64,000 nt of DNA. Source: Acidobacteria subdivision 2 bacterium RH1 MAG20 (GTDB taxonomy: Bacteria; Acidobacteriota; Terriglobia; Terriglobales; Acidobacteriaceae). The notes under the pieces were generated by a model. The model was not told the DNA's origin, ran no database searches, and saw only the letters and a list, made by a program, of their open reading frames with translations. Location of the stretch: positions 1 to 64,000 of the forward strand of contig NFUO01000094.1 of assembly GCA_002197545.1 (NCBI GenBank), read 5' to 3'. A program made the position numbers and the translations under genes. How positions within the stretch are numbered: position 1 is the stretch's first letter; each line of letters opens with the position of its first letter. This document shows, piece after piece, positions 27,990 to 36,999 of the stretch.

Positions 27990-28020
27990 GTCCGGGAACC
28001 ATTGCCCGGGCCTTTCCTCT
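27990..28020 (+). terminator. Possible intrinsic terminator
   Basis: GGTCCGGG (27990-27997) pairs with CCCGGGCC (28006-28013), loop of eight bases, followed by TTTCCTCTTCC. Confidence 0.5.
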
Positions 28021-28154
28021 TCCTGCGCTCCGCAGATTTATAAGGAGCGGAATCAACGCTCACATGGTAGACTCGCGTTTCTCGTAAGACGTGTCCGTTA
28101 TTTTGTGCATCCGATGGACGTAGTTCATAGTGATAAGTCTGAGGTAGTCGGAAT

Positions 28155-29417
28155 ATGAGAGATACGCTTGGTGTTCTACTTGCCGGTGGCGCCGGTGAAC
28201 GACTTTTCCCCCTGACCCGTGATCGCGCGAAACCGGCCGTCCCTTTTGCCGGTCAATACCGCATTATCGATAGCACGCTGTCCAACTGCATCAACTCCGA
28301 TCTGCGTCGCGTCTACATCCTTACCCAGTACAAAGCCCTCTCCCTCAACCGTCACATCCGCGAAGGCTGGGGGCCAGTTGTTGCCAACGAACTGGGCGAG
28401 TTCATCGAGATCCTGCCGCCCATGCAGCGCGTCAGCAAAAACTGGTACACCGGCACCGCCGATGCTGTCTATCAGAACATCTACTCCATCGGCTCCGAAG
28501 AGCCGAAGTACGTCATCATCCTCTCCGGGGACCACATCTACAAGATGAACTACGAACGGATGCTTGCGCAGCACCAGGACTCCGGCGCCGATGTAACCCT
28601 GGCGACGTTGCCGATTGCACCCGAAGAGGTCGCTGCCTTCGGCGTTGTCGAAGTCGCGCACAACGGGGAGGTCATCGGCTTCGTTGAAAAGCCAAGAGAG
28701 ACCAGCATTCGGTCACCCTTCAATCCAGACATGGTCGATGTCTCGATGGGGATCTACATCTTCAATACCGATGTCCTTATCCCCGAACTGCTGAAAGATG
28801 CCGAAGACCCGAACTCCAAGCACGATTTCGGGCACGACATCCTCCCCAAGCTGCTTGGCCGCTTCAAGACACATGCTTTTAACTTTGTCGACGAGAACAA
28901 GCAGAAAGCGCTGTACTGGCGCGATGTAGGAACGTTGGAGGCGTACTACGAGGCCAACATGGACGTCGCCGGCGTCTCCCCTACGTTCAATCTTTACGAT
29001 AAGTCCTGGCCCATGCGCACTCGTCCCTACCAGTATCCTCCGGCCAAGTTCGTCTTTGGAGAACCGGGACGCACCGGCATGGCCATCAACTCGATCGTTT
29101 GCTCCGGTTCCATCGTTTCGGGAGCGGTGGTGCGCAATAGCGTGGTCTCGCATGACGTCCGCGTCAACTCCTATGCCGACGTGGACTCCAGCATCGTCTT
29201 TTCGCACGTCAACATAGGGCGTCATTGCCGCATTCGTCACGCTATCCTCGATCGCGACGTCCATATCCCGGATGGCACGGTCATTGGCTACGATGCCAAC
29301 GAAGACAAGAAGAATTATTTCGTCTCCGCCAGCGGCATTACTGTCGTTACCCGCGACTACTCCGTCTACGAGAACCCCGTTTCACCGGACTTTCTCCAGC
29401 AGCGCGAAGTCTGGTAG
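28155..29417 (+). CDS. glgC: Glucose-1-phosphate adenylyltransferase
   Basis: Makes ADP-glucose from glucose-1-phosphate and ATP, the committed step of bacterial glycogen synthesis. The nucleotide-binding GVLLAGGAGERLFPLTRDRAKPAV region is exact (shown in short blocks), YRIIDSTLSNCINS follows, and VIILSGDHIYKMNY carries the metal-binding Asp. The C-terminal part is a left-handed beta-helix with repeated Ile/Val (SIVSGAVVRNSVVSHDVRVN) that forms the allosteric domain. The length (420) is standard. No other glg gene is adjacent. Confidence 0.96.
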   Translation: MRDTLGVLLAGGAGERLFPLTRDRAKPAVPFAGQYRIIDSTLSNCINSDLRRVYILTQYKALSLNRHIREGWGPVVANELGEFIEILPPMQRVSKNWYTGTADAVYQNIYSIGSEEPKYVIILSGDHIYKMNYERMLAQHQDSGADVTLATLPIAPEEVAAFGVVEVAHNGEVIGFVEKPRETSIRSPFNPDMVDVSMGIYIFNTDVLIPELLKDAEDPNSKHDFGHDILPKLLGRFKTHAFNFVDENKQKALYWRDVGTLEAYYEANMDVAGVSPTFNLYDKSWPMRTRPYQYPPAKFVFGEPGRTGMAINSIVCSGSIVSGAVVRNSVVSHDVRVNSYADVDSSIVFSHVNIGRHCRIRHAILDRDVHIPDGTVIGYDANEDKKNYFVSASGITVVTRDYSVYENPVSPDFLQQREVW

Positions 29418-29436
29418 CGAACCGCAACGATGAAAA

Positions 29437-29515
29437 AAGCCGACCGCGGATTACAGGGATCAACACGGACAAGACTTTGTTTTCATCCGTACTTATCCGC
29501 GTAATCCGCAGTCAA
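29437..29515. repeat. Long palindromic repeat, CCGTGGTC/CGGAT type, after glgC
   Basis: GACCGCGGATTAC (29442-29454) pairs with GTAATCCGCAGTC (29501-29513) with one mismatch. Word order and spacing follow the element at 13573-13655, including GACAAGACTTTGTTTTC versus GATAAGACAAAGAAAATC in the centre. Confidence 0.7.
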
Positions 29516-29541
29516 TCTTCTATCCGGGACTGCCCCCCGAC

Positions 29542-30228
29542 TTATCTCTTGCCAAACCGGTAAACGATACCGCCGGATATGGCGAAAAACTCCCGCGTCT
29601 CCGTTCCAAAGTGCTCAAGAATCAGATCGGGCGAAAGCCGGACCGCAAAGTTCTTCGAGCGGTTGAGGTCGAGGCTGCCGCCCAGCGCTGCGATGGGTTT
29701 GGTCCGGTTCGTGTACAGGCCGACGTTCTGCGGCGGTGTTCCACCGGTGCCACCATCGAAGACGCCATGCGCCACGCCGAAATATCCGTGGAGATTGATC
29801 GCGGCAAACTGGTTCTTCGGGCCGCGCAGCTGCGCTCCCAGCATCCCCATGTTCATGTACACCAGCGGACGGTTGATATAGTTCGGGTTAGGAGCAATCG
29901 GCGCACTGGGAAATACCGGGGTCGTTCCCGCCTCGCCGCGATAATCGGCAGCCAGGCCAATCCGATTGGTCAGCCAGTAAGTCCCCAGAATCTCTCCGCC
30001 GCCGAAATTCATCCGTTTCGGAAGGTTCTGTCCAGCCTGAAAGTTCATGAAGTTCAGGCCGCCGTAAACCTCATAGCGGTTGTCATAAGTTACCGGCTGC
30101 TTCGCCGCCAGCTTGCCCGCGGCCTGCGCCAGCATCGCCGCGCCCCCGACAAACATGCCTGCCAGCAACATTCCGCTTACCGTTCGTGTTCCGTTCTTCC
30201 ACGTTCCAGTCCTCTTCAATCCCGACAT
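29542..30228 (-). CDS. Outer-membrane beta-barrel protein (OmpA/porin-like fold)
   Basis: A secreted protein of about 228 residues. The signal peptide is VSGMLLAGMFVGGAAMLAQA; the mature part has alternating hydrophobic and aromatic strands (NRYEVYGGLNFMNFQAG, GGEILGTYWLTNRIGLAADY, FAAINLHGYFGVAHGV, IALGG) and ends SGGIVYRFGKR, the C-terminal strand of an 8-stranded barrel. The ATG at 30228 is preferred because GGAG lies four bases ahead; an ATG at 30279 is also possible and would give a long N-region. Role in adhesion or transport is unknown. Confidence 0.75.
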   Translation of the reverse strand: MSGLKRTGTWKNGTRTVSGMLLAGMFVGGAAMLAQAAGKLAAKQPVTYDNRYEVYGGLNFMNFQAGQNLPKRMNFGGGEILGTYWLTNRIGLAADYRGEAGTTPVFPSAPIAPNPNYINRPLVYMNMGMLGAQLRGPKNQFAAINLHGYFGVAHGVFDGGTGGTPPQNVGLYTNRTKPIAALGGSLDLNRSKNFAVRLSPDLILEHFGTETREFFAISGGIVYRFGKR

Positions 30229-30323
30229 TACTCTCCGCATCTTTTTTCCCAACATCTTCTCCCGCATTACCTTCATCATCCAAGATATAACGTCCGGCGC
30301 ACATCTGCTCGATTCGCTGTATC

Positions 30324-30395
30324 GTATCTACAAAGAGACCGGGATTGTGGTCTACAAAGAGACTAGGATTGTGGTCTATCCATAGATTCGGTTTG
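30324..30395. repeat. Three imperfect 24-bp tandem repeats upstream of the OM protein gene
   Basis: Unit TGGTCTACAAAGAGACTAGG plus ATTG is present three times with a 24-base period (30324-30347, 30348-30371, 30372-30395), the third most diverged. They lie between the divergent starts of the beta-barrel gene and tatA. Confidence 0.75.
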
Positions 30396-30454
30396 TGCGA
30401 CAATGATATAAGCCGCTTGGAGCGTTATGCGCCCGGCTTGTAGGGAGAATTTAT

Positions 30455-30667
30455 ATGGGCGATCTATTACAACCTTGGCATCTGGTCATCCTCGCGATCA
30501 TCGTTATAGTGCTCTTTGGCGGCAAGAAGCTGCCTGAACTGGGCAAAGGCCTCGGCGAAGGGCTCCGTGGCTTCAAGGACGGGATGAAGGGCGTTACCGA
30601 GGAGATAAACAAGCCCACCGAGACCACGCACTCCGTCACGCCAAAGCCTGAAGAGTCGACCAAGTAG
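30455..30667 (+). CDS. tatA: Sec-independent protein translocase protein TatA
   Basis: Pore-forming subunit of the twin-arginine export pathway. The 70-residue protein has an N-terminal transmembrane helix ([16 protein letters not shown]), the hinge [20 protein letters not shown], an amphipathic helix and a polar acidic tail, all diagnostic of TatA/E. TatB and TatC are not adjacent. The window contains at least two likely Tat substrates, the multicopper oxidase and the lactonase-like protein. Confidence 0.94.
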   Translation: MGDLLQPWHLVILAIIVIVLFGGKKLPELGKGLGEGLRGFKDGMKGVTEEINKPTETTHSVTPKPEESTK

Positions 30668-30768
30668 GTATCGGCCGGCAGGCCTGGTTGGCGCGATATG
30701 CATGTTCCCATGCTCTTCGTGTGTAGTTCTGTCCGAACGTCTCTTTTAGATCAGGCAGGCAGCCTACG

Positions 30769-31575
30769 GTGAAATTGAAGTCTCCCTATCTCGTCAAGCC
30801 TCACACCACGGTCCGGATCTCTCGTCTGCCGGCCGCGGAGACAGGGGACTTCAAGACGGAGGAGTCAGCCGCCCCGGTTCTCGTCAAACATCGTGCCCAG
30901 CTCAACGGCCTGCAGGAAGTCTTCTATGCCAGTCAGCAGAAGGCATTGCTGATCGTTCTTCAGGGCATGGACACGGCCGGTAAAGACGGCACCATTCGTC
31001 ACATCTTCTCCGGTATCAACCCGCAGGGCTGCGACGTCACCGCCTTCAAGGTTCCCACGCCGCTCGAGGCCCGGCACGACTTTCTGTGGCGCGCCCATGC
31101 TGCCGTGCCTCCCCGGGGCATGATCGGCATCTTCAACCGGTCGCACTACGAGGACGTGCTTTCTCCTCGCGTCCACAAGCTCATCTCCGACAAAACCGTT
31201 CGACAGCGCCTCGACGACATCAACGAGTTCGAGGACATGCTTACCGACAACGGCGTCGTCATCCTCAAGTTTTTCCTGCACATCTCCCACGAGGAGCAGA
31301 CCAGCCGTCTCAAGTCCCGCATCGACACGCCCGACAAGCACTGGAAGCTCTCCGAAGCGGACTTCCACGAGCGCGAGTTCTGGCCGAAGTACGAAGACGC
31401 CTACAACGGCATCCTCTCCACCACCAGCCGCAAACACGCTCCCTGGTTCGTGATTCCATCGAACTACAAGTGGTACCGCAACGTTGCCATCTCGCAGATC
31501 TTAGTCGACGCCATGCAGGGCCTCAAGCTCAAATATCCAGCTCCCACCTTCGACCCCAGCCATATCAAGCTGTAA
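30769..31575 (+). CDS. ppk2: Polyphosphate kinase 2 family protein
   Basis: Transfers phosphate between polyphosphate and nucleotides. The P-loop is LIVLQGMDTAGKDGTIRHIF and the second conserved block is GIFNRSHYEDVL, followed by FLHISHEEQTSRLKSRIDTPDKHWKLSEADF (in shorter blocks), all PPK2 hallmarks. The length of 268 indicates a single-domain enzyme of the short class (AMP/ADP-phosphorylating type likely, but class assignment needs phylogeny). The start codon is GTG at 30769; an upstream AGGCAGGCAG is a weak ribosome-binding site. The gene stands alone. Confidence 0.93.
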   Translation: MKLKSPYLVKPHTTVRISRLPAAETGDFKTEESAAPVLVKHRAQLNGLQEVFYASQQKALLIVLQGMDTAGKDGTIRHIFSGINPQGCDVTAFKVPTPLEARHDFLWRAHAAVPPRGMIGIFNRSHYEDVLSPRVHKLISDKTVRQRLDDINEFEDMLTDNGVVILKFFLHISHEEQTSRLKSRIDTPDKHWKLSEADFHEREFWPKYEDAYNGILSTTSRKHAPWFVIPSNYKWYRNVAISQILVDAMQGLKLKYPAPTFDPSHIKL

Positions 31576-31583
31576 AAACCTAA

Positions 31584-32462
31584 TCAAAGCGTAATCATTA
31601 CCACTGCCGCCGTCGCCACTGCCATCCCCAGCCCCTGACGTCGTGTGGGCCGCTCATGCAGCATCCAGGCAGCCAGCAGGATCGTTGTAGCCGGATAAAG
31701 CGAAGCCAGCACTGCCGCCACATCCAGACGGCCCGCCCGTGTTGCCGCAATGAACAGCAGATTGCCCGAAGTATCCAGCAGCGCTGTCATCAGCGCCCAC
31801 TTCACGGCCGTTCTGGTTAACTGTCCCTTAGCTATCTCAGCAGATCCGGGACTAAAAGAGAGCGCAAACAGCATCAAAGAGCAGACGCTGAGGCTGCCGA
31901 TTCTCGCTGTGGCCATCGGCCAGATCACACCCGCCACTCCGGCCATCTTCAGGGCGACAAAATAGATGCCAAACCCCATTCCTCCCGCAACCGCCAGCCA
32001 CACCGTTCCCGCATCGGCGGATTTAGCCTCTGCATTCGGTCCGGCGGCAATGAGCCAGATCGCCGCGCCTGCCACAAGGAAGCCTACGAGGCGCAGCACG
32101 CCTGGCGATCCTTCCGAGGCAATCGAAACGGCTGCCGGAATAGCCGCCGCCAGCAAGCCGCTCAGAGCCGCCGAGGCCCCCATCGCTCCCCGCGAAAGCG
32201 CAACGTAAAAGCAAGCCAGGGCGATTCCGCCAGTTACCCCTGCAGCAATCCCCCAGGCCAGCGGAGCGCCATGCGGAAACGGATCGCCAAGCAGGAGTGC
32301 CAGGGCAACCAGCACGGTGAAGCTGGTCGCGTGGCTCACCAGAATCACACGCAGCGCGCCGCCCATGGTGCCGCCGGCGTGCTTGGCGCCCATCCCTCCG
32401 GAAAAGTCCCCGCCGCCCCACAGAATCGCTGCCGCAAGGGCCAGCAGAGCATTCACTTGCAA
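31584..32462 (-). CDS. EamA/DMT-family transporter
   Basis: An inner-membrane protein of 292 residues with about ten hydrophobic segments in two EamA-type halves; the start (MQVNALLALAAAILWGGGDFSGGMGAKHAGG) and the second half (GGMGFGIYFVALKMAGVAGV; LYPATTILLAAWMLHERPTRRQ) are characteristic of the drug/metabolite exporter superfamily. The start is a TTG at 32462. The substrate is unknown. It is convergent with ppk2, eight bases between stops. Confidence 0.88.
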   Translation of the reverse strand: MQVNALLALAAAILWGGGDFSGGMGAKHAGGTMGGALRVILVSHATSFTVLVALALLLGDPFPHGAPLAWGIAAGVTGGIALACFYVALSRGAMGASAALSGLLAAAIPAAVSIASEGSPGVLRLVGFLVAGAAIWLIAAGPNAEAKSADAGTVWLAVAGGMGFGIYFVALKMAGVAGVIWPMATARIGSLSVCSLMLFALSFSPGSAEIAKGQLTRTAVKWALMTALLDTSGNLLFIAATRAGRLDVAAVLASLYPATTILLAAWMLHERPTRRQGLGMAVATAAVVMITL

Positions 32463-32475
32463 CAGAATGCGCGGC

Positions 32476-33801
32476 CTACCTTCCCTGGACGGTCATCGGC
32501 TTCACATCCTGTGCCGTCGGATAGTAGCCCGCCTTCGCAATCACCGTCAGGTTCGGCCTCGAAACCTTTAATTCAAGCGTCCGGTACTTCCCATCGATGA
32601 ACGGCTCATGGGTGTAATAGCCGATGGTGTATTGCGTGCGCACCTCCTCGGCGATCTTGGCGAAGCTCTGCTCGATGCCCTTCTGCCTGAACTCGCCATC
32701 GAGGTTTCCTCCGGTGGCCTTCGTATACGCATACAGAGTGTTGTCCCGCATCGTCATCGGCAGGTGGATACGGTCCAGGAAGCCGACCACAGGCAGGGAG
32801 GAGTCGCCTACCAATGTCCCATACACTGCAATCTTATTGGTCTGCAGGTACTTCACAACTTCTTTGAAGCTCGCCGTACTTCCATACTCCCTGCCATCGC
32901 TGATGACATAGATCACCCGACGCCGTCCAGGCCGGGCCTTTGACAGACGCGTCGCCGCCGCCAGAATGGCATCGTTCAACGTATGCACTTCTTTTGGCAC
33001 GTTCAATATACCGCTCATGCTGGTGCCGTGGGTCGCATTCGTATTCGGATCAATATAGCTCTGCGCGCCGTTATTCAGGTTGATATTTTGCGACAGCGGA
33101 CCGCTGGTGTAAACCATCGCTCCCTCGCGCCCGGTTGATTTTGACCGCTCCAGCACCGCACTCAGGCGGGCACTCTGCGCAGCAGTAAAGTCCGTCTGCA
33201 TTCTCGGGCCATTGTTGTAGGTGAAGACCGCAACTTCGTCATAGGGCGCAAAGGCCCCCTGCAATGCTTCGAGAGCATTGTTGACCTTGGTCATATTGTC
33301 GTACGTCATACTTTGGTCGATCACCAGAGCAACGGACAAAGGAAAAGCGTCGGATGTCCACAGCGCCAACTGTTGCCGGAGGCCGTTCTCATAGACGCGA
33401 ACTTCTTGCGGCTGAATTCCCGGTACTGGCCGGTCCTTCGAGTCCTTTACCGTAAACGGCACTTCGACAAAGTTCGTCTGCACATGCAGCGTAAATGCCT
33501 CGGGACCCTGTCCTAGCGGTGGCACCTCAGGCGCTGTTCCCTGCGCCGCTTTCTCAGCAGCCGACTGCGGCAGGCTGCTGGGAGGCGCACTGGTATCCGG
33601 CGTTGAAGACGTCGAGTTATCTGCTGTGGTGCCCGAGCCCGGCGCAATCGCATTGAGCGGCGGCAGTTGCTGCGGCCTTGGAGCGTCTGGAATCGCCTGC
33701 TGTTGTGCCGTTTCCTGCGGCGCCTCTGCTGCTGTTTGCTGTGCCTGCTGCGCCAGCATCATGCATGCCAGAGCTCCCGCCAATATGCTGTACTTCACCA
33801 C
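32476..33801 (-). CDS. Exported VWFA-related domain protein (acidobacterial type) 1
   Basis: A secreted protein of about 441 residues with signal peptide VKYSILAGALACMMLAQQAQ (GTG start at 33801, GGGGG seven bases upstream). The next part is Gln/Pro/Ala-rich (about 20-110). The von Willebrand-type A domain then has a MIDAS-like DQSMTYDN and RVIYVISDGREYGST, preceded by FTVKDSKDRPVPGIQPQEVRVYENG. This arrangement belongs to the acidobacterial VWFA-related family. The protein ends YTIGYYTHEPFIDGKYRTLELKVSRPNLTVIAKAGYYP (in blocks). Probably cell-surface or periplasmic; ligand unknown. The signal-peptide region carries AIPDAPRPQ, related to the LPDAPGA motif of genes at 50.8 and 51.8 kb. Confidence 0.85.
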   Translation of the reverse strand: MVKYSILAGALACMMLAQQAQQTAAEAPQETAQQQAIPDAPRPQQLPPLNAIAPGSGTTADNSTSSTPDTSAPPSSLPQSAAEKAAQGTAPEVPPLGQGPEAFTLHVQTNFVEVPFTVKDSKDRPVPGIQPQEVRVYENGLRQQLALWTSDAFPLSVALVIDQSMTYDNMTKVNNALEALQGAFAPYDEVAVFTYNNGPRMQTDFTAAQSARLSAVLERSKSTGREGAMVYTSGPLSQNINLNNGAQSYIDPNTNATHGTSMSGILNVPKEVHTLNDAILAAATRLSKARPGRRRVIYVISDGREYGSTASFKEVVKYLQTNKIAVYGTLVGDSSLPVVGFLDRIHLPMTMRDNTLYAYTKATGGNLDGEFRQKGIEQSFAKIAEEVRTQYTIGYYTHEPFIDGKYRTLELKVSRPNLTVIAKAGYYPTAQDVKPMTVQGR

Positions 33802-34033
33802 GCAACGACCCCCATACCTTCCAGCTGGTCCTAGATCATAAATCTCAGGATCATAAACCCCAGGATCATGGCCCCAGCCACTTACCAGACTACCAGCGCG
33901 ACCTCCGCGCCGCCATCCCGCATTCGCCTTTTCGTTGGACGCCGTGCCCACCCCTTACGTTGCGCCTGCCACTTCTTGCATGGACGCCACATTTTTCCGC
34001 TGACTCCCCCCAATCTTCGTCGTCTAATGAGGT

Positions 34034-35059
34034 ATGCGTCTTTTTGCCGTTGCCGCCGCCTTGTTTCTCGGTCTCTCCCTCCCTCTCCACGCGCAGGAGG
34101 CCCCCTCGCCCGGCGGTCCACCCCCCGCCAGCGCCGCCGCTGCCCAGCCCACCGGCGATCAGGACGTCGAAACCCTCAAGGTCAACGTCAACCTCGTCGA
34201 CGTTTACTTCTCTGTCCGCGATAAGGATGGCTTCATCACCAACCTCCACAAGGACGATTGCCAGATCTTCGAGGACAGGGCTCCTCAGGTCATTAAGAAC
34301 TTCACCCAGGAGAAAAAACTTCCCCTCACTATCGGCATTCTGCTTGACACCAGCGGCAGCCAGCAGAACGTTCTCCCTCTGGAGCAACAATCGGGCGCCG
34401 AATTTCTCAAAGACGTCCTTACCCCCAAAGACGAGGCGTTCCTTATCTCCTTCGACATCAACGTCGATCTCCTCTCCGACTACACTAATAATCCGCGCGA
34501 ACTGAAGCGCGCCATCGATAAAGCCACCATCAATACCGGAGCAGGCAGCGGCTCGGTTACTGGCAACGGAACTCCCCGCGGCACCCTGCTCTACGATGCA
34601 GTGTACCTTGCCGCTCACGACAAAATCCGCCAGGAGGCAGGCCGCAAAGTCCTCATCCTGCTCACCGACGGCGGTGACCAGGGCAGCCAGGAGACGCTCA
34701 AATCCTCCATCGAAGCTGCCCAGAAGGCCAATACCATCGTCTATGTCATCCTCATCGCCGACCGCAGCTTCTACGGCGGCTTCGGCATGACCTACACCGG
34801 CGACGCCGATATGGAGCGCTTGGCGAAAGAGACGGGGGGGCGTGTCATCAACGTAGGCAATAACGGCAAAAAGCTGGAAGACGCCTTCGACCAGATTCAG
34901 GATGAGCTCCGCACCCAATATCTTGCCAGCTATACCCCCACTAACCTGAAAGTCGACGGCACCTTCCGCACACTTAACATCACCTGCCAGAAAGGTCAGA
35001 AAATCCAGGCGCGCAAAGGTTACTACGCGCTGGCTGACTCCATGGGCAACAACGACTAA
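34034..35059 (+). CDS. Exported VWFA-related domain protein (acidobacterial type) 2
   Basis: A 341-residue secreted paralogue divergent from the previous gene. Signal peptide residues 1-20 (AAALFLGLSLPLHAQ), then a short Pro/Ala-rich linker. The A domain has TLKVNVNLVDVYFSVRDKDG, GILLDTSGSQQNV with the MIDAS Asp-x-Ser-x-Ser pattern, VLILLTDGGDQGSQETLKSS, and the end GTFRTLNITCQKGQKIQARKGYYA (in blocks). The two proteins share the DxSxS, FRTL(E/N)(L/I) and KxGYY elements. Likely surface adhesion or a protein-complex scaffold; no experimental role is known to me. Confidence 0.88.
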   Translation: MRLFAVAAALFLGLSLPLHAQEAPSPGGPPPASAAAAQPTGDQDVETLKVNVNLVDVYFSVRDKDGFITNLHKDDCQIFEDRAPQVIKNFTQEKKLPLTIGILLDTSGSQQNVLPLEQQSGAEFLKDVLTPKDEAFLISFDINVDLLSDYTNNPRELKRAIDKATINTGAGSGSVTGNGTPRGTLLYDAVYLAAHDKIRQEAGRKVLILLTDGGDQGSQETLKSSIEAAQKANTIVYVILIADRSFYGGFGMTYTGDADMERLAKETGGRVINVGNNGKKLEDAFDQIQDELRTQYLASYTPTNLKVDGTFRTLNITCQKGQKIQARKGYYALADSMGNND

Positions 35060-35082
35060 CGCCGTATACACTGGCTTCAGCA

Positions 35083-35358
35083 ATGCCTCCGGTTTCCAGA
35101 TCGCGATTGTTCAGGATCTATGCTGCCATAGCCGTCCTGATCGCTCTTTTGCTGTTATTGCTTCCCCACGGAGCACATCAGCAAGCAGCGGCGCTTTGCT
35201 TCATCCTCGTTCCGATATTTCTTGGCGAAGTGCTGGGCGCACCGCTCTTCTCCTGGCTGGACGCGCAACATAACAGTCCATCGCGTGGCCGTGCGCCCAT
35301 TCTGCCGATTCGCTTTCAGCGTCCCCCACCCTCTCTACCTTCGCTTAGATTTCTGTGA
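35083..35358 (+). CDS. Small membrane protein, 91 residues
   Basis: Two hydrophobic segments (IYAAIAVLIALLLLLLP and AAALCFILVPIFLGEVLGAPLF) follow a basic N terminus; the C-terminal 25 residues are Pro/Arg-rich (RFQRPPPSLPSL). It begins 23 bases after the preceding VWFA gene in the same direction and is possibly co-transcribed. Not recognised. Confidence 0.6.
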   Translation: MPPVSRSRLFRIYAAIAVLIALLLLLLPHGAHQQAAALCFILVPIFLGEVLGAPLFSWLDAQHNSPSRGRAPILPIRFQRPPPSLPSLRFL

Positions 35359-35437
35359 TCTCATGCCAGACGCTCTTATCGCGTCTGTGCAATGAGGCGT
35401 CCCCAGTGATCCATCTGCATGAATGTAGAGGCTGGCT

Positions 35438-35776
35438 ATGGACTTTGGCGCTAACTTTGCGCGCTTCTTTTTACCCTTCTTTATCTTTGTTGCCTGCATA
35501 TTCTTCTTCCAACGGATACGGTGGAAGCACAGAAAACGCCGCGGGAAGCGGCATTTGGGTTTCTATCCCACGGCTGCCTCTGCTGGAAATGCCTTACATG
35601 CCTTGCAGATCTTCGTGCAGCCCGAAGTGCGATACGTTCTTCAGGAAAAGCTATCGGAGGATGAGGAACAGGATGACGAGGGAGGCTCTGACGATCCGTC
35701 TGCGCGTCTGGAGCGTCAGCTTAGACGAATCAGACGAGGCGAACCGGTCGGCGATCTTGAAGTTCCGCTGCCATAG
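35438..35776 (+). CDS. Small membrane-anchored hypothetical protein, 112 residues
   Basis: An N-terminal transmembrane segment (FFLPFFIFVACIFFFQ) is followed by a strongly basic stretch (RWKHRKRRGKRH) and a helical, acidic C-terminal part (KLSEDEEQDDEGGSDD; RLERQLRRIRRGE). The middle, YPTAASAGNALHALQIFVQPEVRYVLQEKL, looks structured. No domain recognised. It is preceded by AATGTAGAGGC, weak ribosome binding. Confidence 0.6.
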   Translation: MDFGANFARFFLPFFIFVACIFFFQRIRWKHRKRRGKRHLGFYPTAASAGNALHALQIFVQPEVRYVLQEKLSEDEEQDDEGGSDDPSARLERQLRRIRRGEPVGDLEVPLP

Positions 35777-35802
35777 CCGATTCGCAACACGTCCATTGAT
35801 TC

Positions 35803-36963
35803 CTAAGCAAACACTAGACACTGAGGAGCGGCCAACTCAAAGCTCTTCCCTGCATCCGCCAGCTTACCCGTCTGCGCATCTCGAGCAAACACGGAGATGT
35901 TGTTCGAGTCCTGGTTCGCTACCAGCAGCCAGCGATCGTTCGGGCTGAGCGCAATATGCCGCGGAGTCTTGCCGCCGCATGAAGTCCGCCCAATCATTGT
36001 CAACTTGCCGTCCGTCTCTGAAACGGTAAACGAAGCCAGAAAGTTGTTATCGCGGTTTGCTACATAGGCAAAGTCGCCCTTGCGGTTGAACACGATATCG
36101 CAGCCTCGCGTCTCCCCTTTGTACCCCGCTGGAAGCAGCTCAACTGTCTGAACCTCATCGAGTGTTCCCTGTGCGGCGTTCCAGTGCAGCACAACCACTG
36201 TCGAAGTCAACTCTGTGACGCAGTACACCCACGTGTTATTGGGATGGAAGCGAAGCGCCCGTGGCCCCGCGCCGGGAGCCGACTTCCACGCCGCAGGTTG
36301 ATTCGGAGTCAGCGCCGCTGTCTTCGCATCCAGTTTGTAGACATGAATTTCGTCCAGCCCAAGATCGTTGACCAGCAGAAACCGGTTGTCAGGCGATACC
36401 GTTACGCGGTGCGCATGAGGCTTCTCCTGCCGCGCCGCATTCGGGCCATGCCCCGTGTACTGAAAGAAACTCACAGCCTCGCTCAGCCGCCCGTCTTCGC
36501 CCACGTGAAAGCTCGCCGCACTGCCTCCGTTGTAGTTGGCAACAAAAGCGCAGTGTCCGGTGTGGTCCACGGCGACATGGCAGGTCCCGGGGCCGCCGGA
36601 AGGAACCCCATTGATCTCTGTGAGATGTCCGCTCCTGCGGTCCAGCGTAAATCCTGTAATGCCGCCGCCGTTCTTTCCGGCAAAGTGGTCCGCTTCGCTG
36701 ACTGAAAACAGCCGGTTCCTCCCAGGCGCAAGCACCATGAAGGTTGGATTCTCAATAGCCGCAGCCAGGCCGGTCTGCCTCAGATCCCCCGTTGCCTCAT
36801 TGAAGGAGTACGCATAGATTCCTTTGCTCGCACCCGTCGTCTGTGTCCCCACCAGCAACAACTCGTCCTTACTTTCTCCACCTACGCTCGCCAGTGAAAC
36901 CCTCGCCGCCAATGTAGCTGCTGCCGAACTCTTCATAAACCCTCGCCTCGTCATGCCCTGCAT
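35803..36963 (-). CDS. Lactonase-family beta-propeller protein with Tat signal
   Basis: A 386-residue protein beginning MQGMTRRGFMKSSAAATLAA, a twin-arginine signal with the TRRGF motif. The rest has the seven-bladed repeat pattern of the 6-phosphogluconolactonase/YbhE family: VLAPGRNRLFSVSEADHFAG, HVAVDHTGHCAFVANYNGGS, PHAHRVTVSPDNRFLLVNDLGLDEI, GPRALRFHPNNTWVYCVTELTS (in blocks), HIALSPNDRWLLVANQDSNNI. Family enzymes hydrolyse lactones of sugars, but secretion by Tat argues for an extracellular or periplasmic role. Exact substrate unknown. Confidence 0.9.
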   Translation of the reverse strand: MQGMTRRGFMKSSAAATLAARVSLASVGGESKDELLLVGTQTTGASKGIYAYSFNEATGDLRQTGLAAAIENPTFMVLAPGRNRLFSVSEADHFAGKNGGGITGFTLDRRSGHLTEINGVPSGGPGTCHVAVDHTGHCAFVANYNGGSAASFHVGEDGRLSEAVSFFQYTGHGPNAARQEKPHAHRVTVSPDNRFLLVNDLGLDEIHVYKLDAKTAALTPNQPAAWKSAPGAGPRALRFHPNNTWVYCVTELTSTVVVLHWNAAQGTLDEVQTVELLPAGYKGETRGCDIVFNRKGDFAYVANRDNNFLASFTVSETDGKLTMIGRTSCGGKTPRHIALSPNDRWLLVANQDSNNISVFARDAQTGKLADAGKSFELAAPQCLVFA

Positions 36964-36999
36964 TCATTTGCTCCCATGTATTGCGTCTACGAAAAAAGT

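Noticed and set aside
30083..30403. 106-codon minus-strand frame with NPSLFVDH-type repeats
   Set aside because: The repeat reflects the 24-bp tandem DNA repeat; the rest overlaps the beta-barrel gene in another frame and is very acidic and Gly-rich without a domain.
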